Positions 31,227 through 39,976 are shown, counted from the stretch's first letter. The stretch: DNA of 50,505 bases from an uncultured Bacteroidales bacterium (GCA_947168065.1 CAMVKH010000009.1:1-50505); one strand, 5' to 3'. Made by a program: numbers and translations. The notes: generated by a model not told the origin, from the letters alone.

Positions 31227-32327
31227 TCAGAGCAAGGATGAAAGGCATTCCCGCAAGGCATCGCCGCGAATGTCCCGGGCGATGATGCGGCCGGTGGAGG
31301 CATCGATCAGGATAGTCAGCGGAATCCCCTCATGGGCGCCATAATCCTGCCAGGCCTGCGTGTTGTTGGCGTTTCCGTCGCATACGTGATGCCAGGGCAT
31401 TTCGGAATCACGGACATACTTGCGCCAACGGTTCATATTGCTGTCGATCGACACGCTGTAGATATCAAATCCTTTGGGGTGAAACTCCCTGTACACCGAA
31501 ACCAGATTCGGAATCTCCTCCACGCAGTAGCCGCACCAGGTCGCCCAGAAATCGAGCAGGACATACCGGGTCCCGAGCGTTTCAACCACGGATTTCAAGG
31601 TAAGGGAAGTTCCGTTCGGATCCGGCAGATTGATATCGATGTACGGAGGATTCTCGCCGGAGGCATCTTTTGCCGGAGAAATCTTCACATATTGTTCAAT
31701 ATCCTGACGTAATCGCCGTGCCTGATCCATCTGCTGCAGAGGGGCGGACAGCGCATCCAGCCCCTTCAGCAGTTGTTGTTCCGGAAGTAAATTAAGGCCA
31801 TTATGTTCTATCTCATACAACGCCAGGGCATCTCCCCGCATAACCGCTTCGGTCAACAAATCCACCTTCCTGTCCGGGAACTCTTTCAATTGCTTTTTCA
31901 GAACGGCCCTGGCGTCATTCAAGGGTGTCCCGGAAGCGCCTTCCATATCGTCTTCGGCATCTCCCGTGACGGTAATCGTTCCCGGTTCAAGGAAAAAGTC
32001 GCGGATCTGCAGCGTCCCCACATGCAGCCCTTTGATATAGGTGTAATACAAGTAGACGTAGGTGGGTTCCTGAATCTTCCCCTCAATCCGGAAGTGTCCG
32101 CGCTTTACCTTGGCCTTATTGAGAATCTGCCAACGGTTGAGGCCGGACTCCAGCCGCGTCCAGCCATCCCAGGCGTTATGGACCTCCATGATCCCGATGC
32201 CGGGCAATCCCGTCAACTGACCTTCGATGACATACGGCTGACCCTCCTGCACCATCTCGGGCGCCTGCTCCTGCCTCGTACAGCAAACCACGACAAAGGC
32301 AGCAAAAAGAAGAACGATGCGTTTCAT
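31227..32327 (-). CDS. TlpA-like thioredoxin lipoprotein
   Basis: 366 residues. Lipoprotein signal (VVVC, Cys15 or Cys16). The N-terminal half is a DUF4369-like beta domain (YVIEGQLTGLPG ... FFLEPGTITVTG). The C-terminal 150 residues are a TlpA/ResA thioredoxin fold with the redox motif in DFWATWCGYC and IPLTILIDASTGRII. Such proteins reduce or exchange disulfides of periplasmic proteins. The start is placed at the signal peptide, 24 bases after the -7 box. It is not obviously in an operon with the sigma cassette 78 bases downstream. Confidence 0.87.
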   Translation of the reverse strand: MKRIVLLFAAFVVVCCTRQEQAPEMVQEGQPYVIEGQLTGLPGIGIMEVHNAWDGWTRLESGLNRWQILNKAKVKRGHFRIEGKIQEPTYVYLYYTYIKGLHVGTLQIRDFFLEPGTITVTGDAEDDMEGASGTPLNDARAVLKKQLKEFPDRKVDLLTEAVMRGDALALYEIEHNGLNLLPEQQLLKGLDALSAPLQQMDQARRLRQDIEQYVKISPAKDASGENPPYIDINLPDPNGTSLTLKSVVETLGTRYVLLDFWATWCGYCVEEIPNLVSVYREFHPKGFDIYSVSIDSNMNRWRKYVRDSEMPWHHVCDGNANNTQAWQDYGAHEGIPLTILIDASTGRIIARDIRGDALRECLSSLL

Positions 32328-32351
32328 TGTCTTGACTTTACGTTTTCCCAG

Positions 32352-32383
32352 CAAATGTAAACATTTTATATAAATGTCCGCAA
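32352..32383 (-). promoter_or_regulatory. Promoter of the TlpA-like gene
   Basis: Minus-strand TTG (32383-32381), 21-base spacer, TACATTTG (32359-32352). It begins directly after the CoA transferase terminator. Confidence 0.65.
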
Positions 32384-32384
32384 C

Positions 32385-32416
32385 AAAAAAGGCCTCCTGT
32401 CCAAGCAGAAGGCCTT
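32385..32416 (-). terminator. Rho-independent terminator of the CoA transferase gene
   Basis: Minus strand: AAGGCCTTCTG, loop CTTGGA, CAGGAGGCCTT, an 11-bp stem with one GU pair, followed by TTTT. It is 20 bases after the stop codon. Confidence 0.85.
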
Positions 32417-32436
32417 CATCATGCAGAGCCCCGGTA

Positions 32437-33735
32437 TTAAATCATATGGTAGTGCGGGCCGAAGCGCTCGAACGCGGCGCGGTCGAGGGACTCGCGGGCA
32501 TCGGGGTGCGCGATGCTGATGATCAGTTTAGCGCGCTCCTGGAGGCTCTTGCCGTAGAGATCGACGGCACCGTATTCGGTGACCAGCCAGTGGATGTGGT
32601 TGCGGGTCGTAACGACGCCGGCGCCCTCGGTCAGGACCGGAGCGATCTTGCTGATGCCCTTGTTGGTGGTGGAAGGCATGGCGATGATGGCTTTACCGCC
32701 CTCGGAGAGAGAGGCACCGTAGGTGAAGTCGATCTGGCCGCCGACGCCGCTGTAGAACTTCGTGCCGAGGGAGTCGGCGCAGACCTGGCCGGTGAGGTCC
32801 ACCTGGAGGGCGGAGTTGATGGCGCAGACCTTCGGGTTCTTGGCGATGATGTACGGGTCGTTGGTGTAGCCGACATCCATCATGGCCACCATCGGGTTGT
32901 CGTCGATGAAGTCATAGACTTCCTGCGAACCCATCAGGAACGTGGAGACCATCTTGCCCTTGTCAATTTTCTTGTTCATACCGTTGATGACGCCTTTCTT
33001 GACGAGCGGCAGCACGCCGTCGGCGAACATCTCGGTGTGGATACCGAGGTTCTTGTGGTCACCCAGCTGGGCGAGCACGGCGTTCGGGATGGCGCCGATG
33101 CCCATCTGCAGGCAGGCTCCGTCTTCCACGAGGTTGGCGCAGTTGATACCGATCTTGGTCTCGATTTCGGACGGTTCGGAGAAATGGGCCGGCATCAGCG
33201 GGGTGTTGTCTTCCACGAAAAGGTCGATCATGCTGGCGGGAATCACGGCGTCGCCCCACGCGCGGGGGACATACTTGTTGACCACGGCGATGACTGTCTT
33301 GGCGCATTCGATGGCGGCGAGGGTGGCATCGACCGAAGTACCCAGCGACACATAGCCGTGCTTGTCCACGGGCGAGACCTGGATCATGGCCACGTCGCAG
33401 GGCAGCACGCCGCTGCGATAGAGCTTCTGCGTCTCGCTCAGGAAGATCGGAATGTAGTCGGCCCAGCCGGCCTGCACGTTCTTGCGGACGTTGCCGCCCA
33501 CGAAGAAGGCCTGGTGGAAGAAGGTGCCCTGGAAGCGCTCTTCCGTGTAAGGAGCCACGCCTTCGGTGTGGAGGTGATGGATGCGGACATCTTTCAGTTC
33601 GCCGGCCTCGCCGCGGCGGCAGAGGGCCTGGATGAGGACTTGCGGGGCGCTGGCCACGCTGCTCAGGTGGATGTGGTCACCGCTCTTGACGACCTTGACG
33701 GCTTCGTCAGCGGAGATGAATTTGATATTCTGCAT
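32437..33735 (-). CDS. Acetyl-CoA hydrolase/CoA transferase family protein
   Basis: 432 residues, the length of 4-hydroxybutyrate and butyryl-CoA:acetate CoA transferases. It has the GxGAIPNAV motif (MGIGAIPNAV), the catalytic Glu235 in GIHTEMFADG and the C-terminal signatures SGVGGQIDFTYGAS and TEYGAVDLYGKSLQERAK. The enzyme moves CoA between acyl-CoAs and acetate or other short acids, typical of fermentation. The exact acyl donor cannot be assigned. Single gene with a -7 box and its own terminator. Confidence 0.85.
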   Translation of the reverse strand: MQNIKFISADEAVKVVKSGDHIHLSSVASAPQVLIQALCRRGEAGELKDVRIHHLHTEGVAPYTEERFQGTFFHQAFFVGGNVRKNVQAGWADYIPIFLSETQKLYRSGVLPCDVAMIQVSPVDKHGYVSLGTSVDATLAAIECAKTVIAVVNKYVPRAWGDAVIPASMIDLFVEDNTPLMPAHFSEPSEIETKIGINCANLVEDGACLQMGIGAIPNAVLAQLGDHKNLGIHTEMFADGVLPLVKKGVINGMNKKIDKGKMVSTFLMGSQEVYDFIDDNPMVAMMDVGYTNDPYIIAKNPKVCAINSALQVDLTGQVCADSLGTKFYSGVGGQIDFTYGASLSEGGKAIIAMPSTTNKGISKIAPVLTEGAGVVTTRNHIHWLVTEYGAVDLYGKSLQERAKLIISIAHPDARESLDRAAFERFGPHYHMI

Positions 33736-33769
33736 ATCTGTGATGATTGGATTTGGTTCTTTTATCCCA

Positions 33770-33777
33770 CAAAGTTA
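33770..33777 (-). promoter_or_regulatory. -7 box of the CoA transferase gene
   Basis: Minus-strand TAACTTTG, exact consensus, 34 bases before the ATG at 33735. It lies 10 bases from the divergent mazG box. Confidence 0.5.
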
Positions 33778-33787
33778 AGAATTTTCG

Positions 33788-33795
33788 TAATTTTG
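33788..33795 (+). promoter_or_regulatory. -7 box of mazG
   Basis: TAATTTTG ends 5 bases before the mazG ATG, so the mRNA should begin at about the start codon. No -33 TTG at the expected place. Confidence 0.5.
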
Positions 33796-33800
33796 CGTCC

Positions 33801-34592
33801 ATGAAAAGAGAAAAAGAACTGGAAGCTTTCGAGCGCCTTCTCAACATCATGGACGACCTGCGGGAAAAATGCCCCTGGGACCGCAAACAGACCATCGATT
33901 CCCTCCGCCCCAACACCATCGAAGAAACCTACGAACTGGCCGACGCCATCCTGGCGCATGACATGCATAACATCGCCAAGGAGCTGGGCGACCTGCTCCT
34001 GCACATCGTCTTCTATGCGAAGATCGGCTCCGAAACCGGTGACTTCGATATAGCAGACGTCTGCAACATGCTCTGCGACAAGCTCATCTACCGGCACCCC
34101 CACGTCTATGGCGACGTGCAGGCCGAGACGGCGGGCCAGGTGGTCCAGAACTGGGAGCAGCTCAAGCGCAAGGAAAAGGACGGCAACAAGACCGTGCTTT
34201 CCGGCGTTCCGAACAGCCTCCCTTCCCTCATCAAGGCGTACCGGATGCAGGACAAGGCCCGCGCCGTAGGTTTCGACTGGGAGAAGAAAGAGGATGTATG
34301 GGATAAGGTGCAGGAAGAACTCGGCGAACTCCGTTCCGAACTGTCCGGCGGTACGAAAGAGCGCCAGGAAGCCGAACTGGGTGATTTCATCTTCTCCGTG
34401 GTCAACGCCGCCCGTCTCTATCACCTGAATCCCGACACGGCCCTCGAGAACACGAACCTCAAGTTCAAACGCCGCTTCACCTATCTCGAACTCCGCGCCC
34501 GCGAACGGGGCCGCGACCTGAGCGACATGACCCTCGCCGAAATGGACGCTCTCTGGGACGAAGCCAAGACGAAAGAGTCCGAAAACCGCTAG
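33801..34592 (+). CDS. mazG: Nucleoside triphosphate pyrophosphohydrolase
   Basis: 263 residues, the full-length two-domain form. The first MazG domain shows KCPWDRKQTIDSLRPNTIEETYELADAI and KELGDLLLHIVFYA; the second shows EKKEDVWDKVQEELGEL and EAELGDFIFSVVNAARL. It hydrolyses NTPs and dNTPs to NMP and pyrophosphate, a house-cleaning role. The start at 33801 removes an upstream extension that covers the promoter. The acyltransferase-like gene follows 10 bases later. Confidence 0.93.
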   Translation: MKREKELEAFERLLNIMDDLREKCPWDRKQTIDSLRPNTIEETYELADAILAHDMHNIAKELGDLLLHIVFYAKIGSETGDFDIADVCNMLCDKLIYRHPHVYGDVQAETAGQVVQNWEQLKRKEKDGNKTVLSGVPNSLPSLIKAYRMQDKARAVGFDWEKKEDVWDKVQEELGELRSELSGGTKERQEAELGDFIFSVVNAARLYHLNPDTALENTNLKFKRRFTYLELRARERGRDLSDMTLAEMDALWDEAKTKESENR

Positions 34593-34602
34593 CGGCCGGG
34601 GT

Positions 34603-35721
34603 ATGCGCTACACCGTCCGCGAAGTCCGCAACAGGCGCGAATTCAAGCAGTTCTATCAGTTCCAGAACCGCCTCTACCGCCACTGCCCGACCTATGTGCC
34701 GTCGCTCGACTTCGACCAGAAGCATACCCTCTCACACAGCCCCTGCCTCGACTATTGCGAGCAGAAACTCTTCCTGTGCTTCGATGAAGAGGGGCGGGTT
34801 ACGGGCCGCTGCTGCGCCATCATCAACCCACGCTATAACGAGCACTACGGCACGCGGCGCATGCGCTTCGGCTGGACCGACTTCATCGAAGATTTCGAGG
34901 CTGCCCGCGCCTTGCTGACAGCGGCGGAAGACTGGGGACGGAGCCGCGGTATGACGGAAATCCACGGACCCCTCGGCTACAACACGATGTACAAACAGGG
35001 ACTGGTCGTGGAAGGATTCGACAGCGTCCCGCAATCGAACAATCTGTACAATTTTCCCTACTACAAAGAATATCTCGAGCGGCTCGGCTTCGCCAAAGAG
35101 GCCGACTGGCTCCAATACAGGTTCCCCGTCGGCCAGCCCCTGCCCGGGAAACTGCACAGCCTGGCGGGCCTCCAGCTGCAACGCTACAGGCTCCGGATCG
35201 CCGACATCGGGCAGTTGAAGAAACGCAAGGACCTTGTGGCCAAGTTTTTCAAGGAGTATAACGATGCCTTCCTGTCGGTCCGCAATTTTATCCCCTTCAC
35301 GGAAAAGGAGATTGCCGAAGAGGGCGGCAACTACATCGACAGGATTACCAACGATTGTTCCTGCATCGTCCTGGATGGAGACGAAGACATCGCCGCCTTT
35401 GCCATCTGCATCCCCAGCCTGTCACGCGCCCTCCAGCAGGCGCGCGGGCACCTGTTGCCCCTGGGCTGGTGGCACCTGCTCCGGGCGCAGCGGCATTACG
35501 ACACGGTCGATATGATGCTGGTGGGCGTCAGCCCGAAATGGCACGACAAAGGACTCTCCGCCATCCTGCACGACCACCTGGGCCGCCTCTGGCAGGAACG
35601 CGGTGTAAAATGGGCAGTCTCCAATCCGCAGTTCGAAGACAACGACGCACTCAAGGTGTGGGACGCCTATGGGGAGAAGGAACTGTATATCCGCCGGCGG
35701 GTGTACTGCAAGCAGCTGTAA
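34603..35721 (+). CDS. GNAT-like N-acyltransferase family protein, function unknown
   Basis: 372 residues. The N-terminal half (MRYTVREVRNRREFKQFYQF, then CCAIINPRYNEHYGTRRMRFGWTDF) and the C-terminal half (MMLVGVSPKWHDKGLSAILHDHL) look like acyl-CoA N-acyltransferase folds; the second has the V-G-V-x-P-x-x-x-x-x-G-L-S motif of the acetyl-CoA loop. Similar proteins of about 380 residues are widespread in Bacteroidota with no assigned substrate. It follows mazG by 10 bases, probably in one transcript. A palindromic repeat lies right after the stop. Confidence 0.6.
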   Translation: MRYTVREVRNRREFKQFYQFQNRLYRHCPTYVPSLDFDQKHTLSHSPCLDYCEQKLFLCFDEEGRVTGRCCAIINPRYNEHYGTRRMRFGWTDFIEDFEAARALLTAAEDWGRSRGMTEIHGPLGYNTMYKQGLVVEGFDSVPQSNNLYNFPYYKEYLERLGFAKEADWLQYRFPVGQPLPGKLHSLAGLQLQRYRLRIADIGQLKKRKDLVAKFFKEYNDAFLSVRNFIPFTEKEIAEEGGNYIDRITNDCSCIVLDGDEDIAAFAICIPSLSRALQQARGHLLPLGWWHLLRAQRHYDTVDMMLVGVSPKWHDKGLSAILHDHLGRLWQERGVKWAVSNPQFEDNDALKVWDAYGEKELYIRRRVYCKQL

Positions 35722-35722
35722 G

Positions 35723-35746
35723 ATTCCCGGTCAGTCCGGGAATGAC
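35723..35746. repeat. Palindromic GC-rich repeat between convergent genes
   Basis: ATTCCCGG-TCAGT-CCGGGAAT followed by GAC, an 8-bp stem. It is a member of the same family as the copies at 48188 and 48870 (core CCGG-TCARG-CCGG, ending in ATGAC). It lies between two convergent genes and could also act as a terminator-like hairpin. Confidence 0.65.
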
Positions 35747-35750
35747 GGGC

Positions 35751-35936
35751 CTATTTGAACCAGTCGGTGATGTGGTTCTTGGCGTAGAGGTAGTACACGA
35801 GCAGGCCGATCCAGCTCGTGGCCAGGACTACGATGGCGCAGATGATCTTTCCGACCAGCGAGATAGGTTTCTTGAAAATGTCGATGACGGCGAGGATCGC
35901 GAGGATCAGACCGATGAGATAGATGACGGTTCCCAT
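35751..35936 (-). CDS. Small membrane protein, PLDc_N-like
   Basis: 61 residues with two membrane helices (about 5-22 and 29-48), ending YYLYAKNHITDWFK. The pattern (helix with DIFKK, then helix with WIGLLVYYLY) resembles the PLDc N-terminal domain found alone in many small bacterial proteins. The role is unknown. It lies 33 bases downstream of the endonuclease/phosphatase gene on the same strand. Confidence 0.6.
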   Translation of the reverse strand: MGTVIYLIGLILAILAVIDIFKKPISLVGKIICAIVVLATSWIGLLVYYLYAKNHITDWFK

Positions 35937-35969
35937 TGTAATAATAGCTATTAAGTTGTTGAATATTCG

Positions 35970-36836
35970 TTATTTGGTATAGCGGAACGTGCCCAGGACC
36001 GGCCAGTGGTCGGAGATGAAAGGTACGCCGTAGTCGCCGTCCAGCAGCTCATATTTCTCAGCCTGGGCGCCGCGGTAGAAGATATGGTCGATGATGTCCT
36101 CTCCGGCCGGAACGTTCTTCTCGCCCCAGCCGTTGTAGGTATTGCCGTCGGTCGTGACCGGCGAGGTTTCCCGGCATTCCTGGAGCATGGCACGGATGGG
36201 GTCGAGGATCGGATTGTCCCAGTTCGCGTTGAAATCGCCAGTCAGGAAGATGGGATCGCCTTCCGGTACGAGGGCCCTCATCCGCTCGACGATCAGTTTG
36301 CCGGCTTCTTCGCGGGCTATCTTGCCAACGTGGTCGAAATGCGTGTTGAAGTACCAGATGTCGCGCTTGAGCTGCTTGTCGTACAACTGTGCCCAGGTGA
36401 CGATGCGCCGGCAGGCTCCGTCCCAGCCCAGCGACACCGTGTCGGGCGTCTCGCTCAGCCAGTACGTATCGCACTGCTTCATGTCGAAACGGTCCAGACG
36501 CCAGAAGATGGCATTGGCTTCGCCGCGCTCCAGACCGTCGTCGCGGCACACGCCGTAACGGCCGTAGCCGGGAAGGTTCTCATCCATATAATCGACCTGG
36601 ACGATATATCCCTCCTGGATACCGATCAGGTCGGGCTTGGTCTCCTCGAGCATGCGGATGACCGCTTCGCGGCGGTTGTTCCAGCAATTGTCGCCGTCGA
36701 AATCCTCCCGGGGCGAGAGACGGATGTTGAAAGTCATCACGCTGACCTGGGGAGAACGGGTTGATTTGCAGGCTGTCAGCAGAGCGCCACCAAAAGTCGT
36801 CAGGACCAAAAGCGCAAGCAGCAGGGATTTCTTCAT
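35970..36836 (-). CDS. Endonuclease/exonuclease/phosphatase family lipoprotein
   Basis: 288 residues. Lipoprotein signal with lipobox LLTAC (Cys23). The EEP fold motifs are present: SVMTFNIRL at the first strand, DLIGIQEG with the metal-binding Glu, YFNTHFDHVG, FLTGDFNANWDNP and the terminal SDHWPVLGTF. Members hydrolyse phosphodiesters in nucleic acids, lipids or inositol phosphates; the substrate here is not known. Its promoter overlaps that of the divergent cytochrome bd operon. Confidence 0.9.
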   Translation of the reverse strand: MKKSLLLALLVLTTFGGALLTACKSTRSPQVSVMTFNIRLSPREDFDGDNCWNNRREAVIRMLEETKPDLIGIQEGYIVQVDYMDENLPGYGRYGVCRDDGLERGEANAIFWRLDRFDMKQCDTYWLSETPDTVSLGWDGACRRIVTWAQLYDKQLKRDIWYFNTHFDHVGKIAREEAGKLIVERMRALVPEGDPIFLTGDFNANWDNPILDPIRAMLQECRETSPVTTDGNTYNGWGEKNVPAGEDIIDHIFYRGAQAEKYELLDGDYGVPFISDHWPVLGTFRYTK

Positions 36837-36852
36837 AGTTACGATCGTGTTT

Positions 36853-36883
36853 TTGCAAATATACGAATTAATTGCTAAATTTG
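36853..36883 (+). promoter_or_regulatory. Promoter of the cytochrome bd operon
   Basis: TTG (36853-36855, within TTTTG), 20-base spacer, TAAATTTG (36876-36883), fully consensus. The ATG of the DUF4492 gene follows after only 7 bases, so the transcript should be nearly leaderless. Confidence 0.7.
36856..36863 (-). promoter_or_regulatory. -7 box of the EEP lipoprotein gene
   Basis: Minus-strand TATATTTG, exact consensus, 19 bases before the ATG at 36836. A TTG (36888-36886) 22 bases upstream is a possible -33. The box abuts the -33 TTG (36853-36855) of the divergent cyd promoter. Confidence 0.6.
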
Positions 36884-36890
36884 GTCAACT

Positions 36891-37154
36891 ATGAAAACCT
36901 TCCGGCAATCGGTGACCGCGGTCTGGCATTTCTACCGCGACAGCTTCAGGAACATGACCTGGGGCCGTCCGCTCGTGTGGCTCATCCTGCTCAAGGTCTT
37001 CATCCTTTTCGCCATCCTGCGCGTCTTTTTCTTCAAGCCCGCCATGGCCGGCCTGAGCGACGAAGAGCGCAGCCGCGTCGTCGGCGAACGCATCGCGGGC
37101 AGACAGCCCCAGGCCGGCGATCCTGCCGCAGCCACCGGATCCTTTAACCTTTAA
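36891..37154 (+). CDS. DUF4492 protein of the cytochrome bd operon
   Basis: 87 residues with one membrane helix (about 29-47, LVWLILLKVFILFAILRVFFF). The opening FRQSVTAVWHFYRDSFRNMTWGRPLW-like stretch is typical of DUF4492, which in Bacteroidota lies directly upstream of cydA. It may be a small accessory subunit or assembly factor of the oxidase; that is inferred from the neighbourhood. cydA starts 13 bases downstream. Confidence 0.85.
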   Translation: MKTFRQSVTAVWHFYRDSFRNMTWGRPLVWLILLKVFILFAILRVFFFKPAMAGLSDEERSRVVGERIAGRQPQAGDPAAATGSFNL

Positions 37155-37167
37155 CTATACTGAAATC

Positions 37168-38649
37168 ATGGATGTGATCGTTTGGTCCAGAATACAATTC
37201 GCGATGACGGCTGCCTACCACTGGCTCTTCGTGCCGCTTACCCTCGGGCTAGCGCTGGTGATGGCCGTCATGGAAACGATCTATGTCATCAAGAAGGATG
37301 ACTTCTGGAAGAAAACCGCACAGTATTGGATGAAGCTCTTCGCCATCAACTTCGCCGTGGGCATTGCAACGGGCATCATCCTCGAATTCGAGTTCGGCAC
37401 GAACTGGAGCAACTACTCCTGGTTCGTGGGCGACATGTTCGGCGCTCCGCTCGCCATCGAGGGAATCCTCGCCTTCTTCATGGAAGCCACCTTCTTCGCT
37501 GTGATGTTTTTCGGCTGGGACAGGGTGAGCAAGCGTTTCCACCTGGTCTCCACCTGGCTGACCGGCATCGGCGCCACCATTTCAGCCTTCTGGATCCTGG
37601 TGGCCAACGGCTGGATGCAGAACCCGGTGGGAACGACCTTCAATCCCGAAACGGTCCGCAGCGAGATGGCCTCCGCCCAAGCCTTCTGGGAAGTCGTCTC
37701 CAATCCGGTGGCTGTCAGCAAGTTCTTCCACGCCATCACGAGCGGCTGGGTAACCGGCGGCGTCTTCGTGGTGGGCATCAGCTGCTGGTATCTGCTGAAG
37801 AAACGCCAGCGGAAATTCGCCTGGGCCAGTATCCTGATCGGCAGCATCGTCGGCATCGTCGGATCGTTTGCCGTGATGCTCTCGGGTGACGCTTCCGGCG
37901 TCCACGCCGCCGAGTTCCAGCCGATGAAGCTGGCCGCGGCCGAAGGACTGCAGGACGGCGGCCGCCGTGCAGCTTTCACCATCGTCCCCGGCATCAAGAT
38001 TCCCGGGATGCTCTCCATCCTGGCCACGCACGACATCGACGGCTTTGTTCCGGGCATCAACGACATCCTGAACGGTTATACCGACAACGAGGGAAACGAG
38101 ATTCCGTCCGTCGCCGAGAAAATGGCCATGGGACGGGAAGCGCTGGTCGCCCTGTCCATCTATCGGAGCACCGATGATCCGTCGGAGAAGGCCGAAGCCC
38201 GCTACGCCCTGGAAGAAAACGTCCAGTACATGGGCTACGGCCATCTCGAGAAACCCGAAGATGTAATCCCGCCCGTCGGCGTGGTTTTCTGGGCCTTCCG
38301 CTTCATGATCGGCCTGGGCATGCTCCTGCTGCTGGAACTCCTGGTCATCGGCTGGCTTGCCTGGAAAGACAAACTCGCCGGCAAGCGTTGGCTCATGATC
38401 GCCGCCATTGTCTGCATTCCGCTCGTCTACATCTGCGGCCAGGCCGGCTGGATCGTGGCCGAGGTCGGACGGCAACCCTGGACCATCCAGGGACTTCTCC
38501 CCGTCAACGTAGCCATCTCCAGCCTGAGCGCAGGAGCGGTCAAGACCACCTTCTTCGTGTTCCTGGCCATCTTCACGCTCTTCCTCGTCATCGAAATCCG
38601 CATCCTGATCGGTGCCATCAAGAAAGGTCCTGAAACGCCAAACGAATAA
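37168..38649 (+). CDS. cydA: Cytochrome bd ubiquinol oxidase subunit I
   Basis: 493 residues, nine or so membrane helices. His18 (TAAYHWLF) matches the heme b595 ligand, KFFHAITSGWVTG carries the heme b558 His, and the GRQPW motif near residue 437 is the quinol-oxidase signature. The enzyme is a high-affinity oxygen-reducing terminal oxidase, giving microoxic respiration or oxygen protection in an otherwise anaerobic lineage. cydB follows 4 bases later. Confidence 0.96.
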   Translation: MDVIVWSRIQFAMTAAYHWLFVPLTLGLALVMAVMETIYVIKKDDFWKKTAQYWMKLFAINFAVGIATGIILEFEFGTNWSNYSWFVGDMFGAPLAIEGILAFFMEATFFAVMFFGWDRVSKRFHLVSTWLTGIGATISAFWILVANGWMQNPVGTTFNPETVRSEMASAQAFWEVVSNPVAVSKFFHAITSGWVTGGVFVVGISCWYLLKKRQRKFAWASILIGSIVGIVGSFAVMLSGDASGVHAAEFQPMKLAAAEGLQDGGRRAAFTIVPGIKIPGMLSILATHDIDGFVPGINDILNGYTDNEGNEIPSVAEKMAMGREALVALSIYRSTDDPSEKAEARYALEENVQYMGYGHLEKPEDVIPPVGVVFWAFRFMIGLGMLLLLELLVIGWLAWKDKLAGKRWLMIAAIVCIPLVYICGQAGWIVAEVGRQPWTIQGLLPVNVAISSLSAGAVKTTFFVFLAIFTLFLVIEIRILIGAIKKGPETPNE

Positions 38650-38653
38650 AGCC

Positions 38654-39793
38654 ATGTCCGATATTTTCCTACAGAATTACTGGTGGTTCCTGATCGCCCT
38701 GCTGGGCGGTCTGCTCGTCTTCCTGATGTTCGTCCAGGGAGCCAATCTCCACCTGGGCAACCGTACGCTGAGCGATCTCCAGAAGCGGATGATCCTCAAT
38801 TCCACCGGCCGCAAATGGGAGCTGACCTTCACGACGCTCGTCACCTTCGGCGGCGCCTTTTTCGCCTCCTTCCCGCTGTTCTACAGCACCAGCTTCGGCG
38901 GCGCCTACTGGGTGTGGGTCCTGATCCTGCTCTCCTTCGTCTTCCAGGCCGTTTCCTATGAGTTCCAGAACAAGAAGGAAAACCTGATCGGCAGCAAAGC
39001 CTTCCGCGTCTTCCTGATGATCAACGGTATCCTCGCTCCCCTGCTCATCGGTACAGCCGTCGGCACCTTCTTCACCGGCAGCGATTTCACCGTCAACAAG
39101 GTAGCGATCACCGACCCCGCCGCCCCGGTCATCAGCACCTGGGGCAACGGCTGGCACGGGCTCGAGGCCCTGGTCAACTACCACGCGTTGCTGCTCGGCT
39201 GCTCGCTGATGTTCCTGACCTCCATCCTCGGTGCACTCTACATCCTCAACAACGTGGAAGACAACGCAATCCAAGCCCAGATGCGCCGTACGGTCAAAAT
39301 GAGCCTCGTACCGTTCCTGGCCTTCTTCCTGAGCTGGCTGCTCATCCTGCTGGTACGCCCCGGCTTTGCCGCGGACGAGGACGGGATCATCTCGATGGAG
39401 AAATTCAAGTACCTGCATAACTTCCTGCAGATGCCCGCCGTCCTGGTGATGTTCCTCCTCGGCGTGCTGCTGGTACTCTGGGGCATTTTCAAGGGCGCCT
39501 TCCAGCAATCCCGGAGCGGTATCTGGCCCGCCGGCATCGGCACGGTCCTGGTCGTGATGGCCGTCTTCTTCATCGCCGGCTACAACGGTACGGCCTACTA
39601 CCCGTCCTGCACCGACCTGCAGAGTTCCCTCACGATCCGCAACAGCTCCTCGAGCCAGTTTACGCTCCAGGTCATGTTCTGGGTATCCCTCCTGATTCCC
39701 TTCGTCGTGGCCTACATCGCCTATGCCTGGCATCAGATGGACCGCAAGAAGATCACCCCCGAGGAAATCGCCGACACGAAACACAAGTATTGA
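38654..39793 (+). CDS. cydB: Cytochrome bd ubiquinol oxidase subunit II
   Basis: 379 residues, eight or so membrane helices. It begins FLQNYWWFLIALLGGLLVFLMFVQGAN, as in CydB of Bacteroidota, and contains SYEFQNKK and TWGNGWHGLEALVNYHALLLG. It pairs with CydA in the membrane. The start at 38654 is chosen over upstream frames because it opens the first helix and sits 4 bases after cydA. Last gene of the three-gene operon. Confidence 0.95.
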   Translation: MSDIFLQNYWWFLIALLGGLLVFLMFVQGANLHLGNRTLSDLQKRMILNSTGRKWELTFTTLVTFGGAFFASFPLFYSTSFGGAYWVWVLILLSFVFQAVSYEFQNKKENLIGSKAFRVFLMINGILAPLLIGTAVGTFFTGSDFTVNKVAITDPAAPVISTWGNGWHGLEALVNYHALLLGCSLMFLTSILGALYILNNVEDNAIQAQMRRTVKMSLVPFLAFFLSWLLILLVRPGFAADEDGIISMEKFKYLHNFLQMPAVLVMFLLGVLLVLWGIFKGAFQQSRSGIWPAGIGTVLVVMAVFFIAGYNGTAYYPSCTDLQSSLTIRNSSSSQFTLQVMFWVSLLIPFVVAYIAYAWHQMDRKKITPEEIADTKHKY

Positions 39794-39976
39794 CAAGCGT
39801 CATTCGGACGGGACGAAAAAAGTTTTGATTTTTTTTGCACACTTAAAAAAAGTCTCTATCTTTGCAATCCCAATCGAAAAAAGCACCATCAGGTGCTAGC
39901 GAAGGCCGAGCGGGGTTAGCCCTGCGCAACAGCAAGGCCGGAGCGAGGGGTTCGGGGCAATGCCCCGATAAAATAA
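39794..39976 (+). promoter_or_regulatory. Promoter and structured leader of tRNA-Asp
   Basis: TTTG (39834-39837), 19-base spacer, TATCTTTG (39857-39864) is a full-consensus promoter. The tRNA starts about 110 bases later, an unusually long leader. It contains small hairpins: GCACC-ATCA-GGTGC (39883-39896), GCGGGG-TTAG-CCCTGC (39910-39925) and GGGGC-AAT-GCCCC (39955-39967). The leader must be removed by RNase P. Confidence 0.65.

Noticed and set aside
38612..38653. Longer cydB beginning inside cydA
   Set aside because: The upstream codons overlap cydA and are not part of any CydB; ATG at 38654 opens the first membrane helix.
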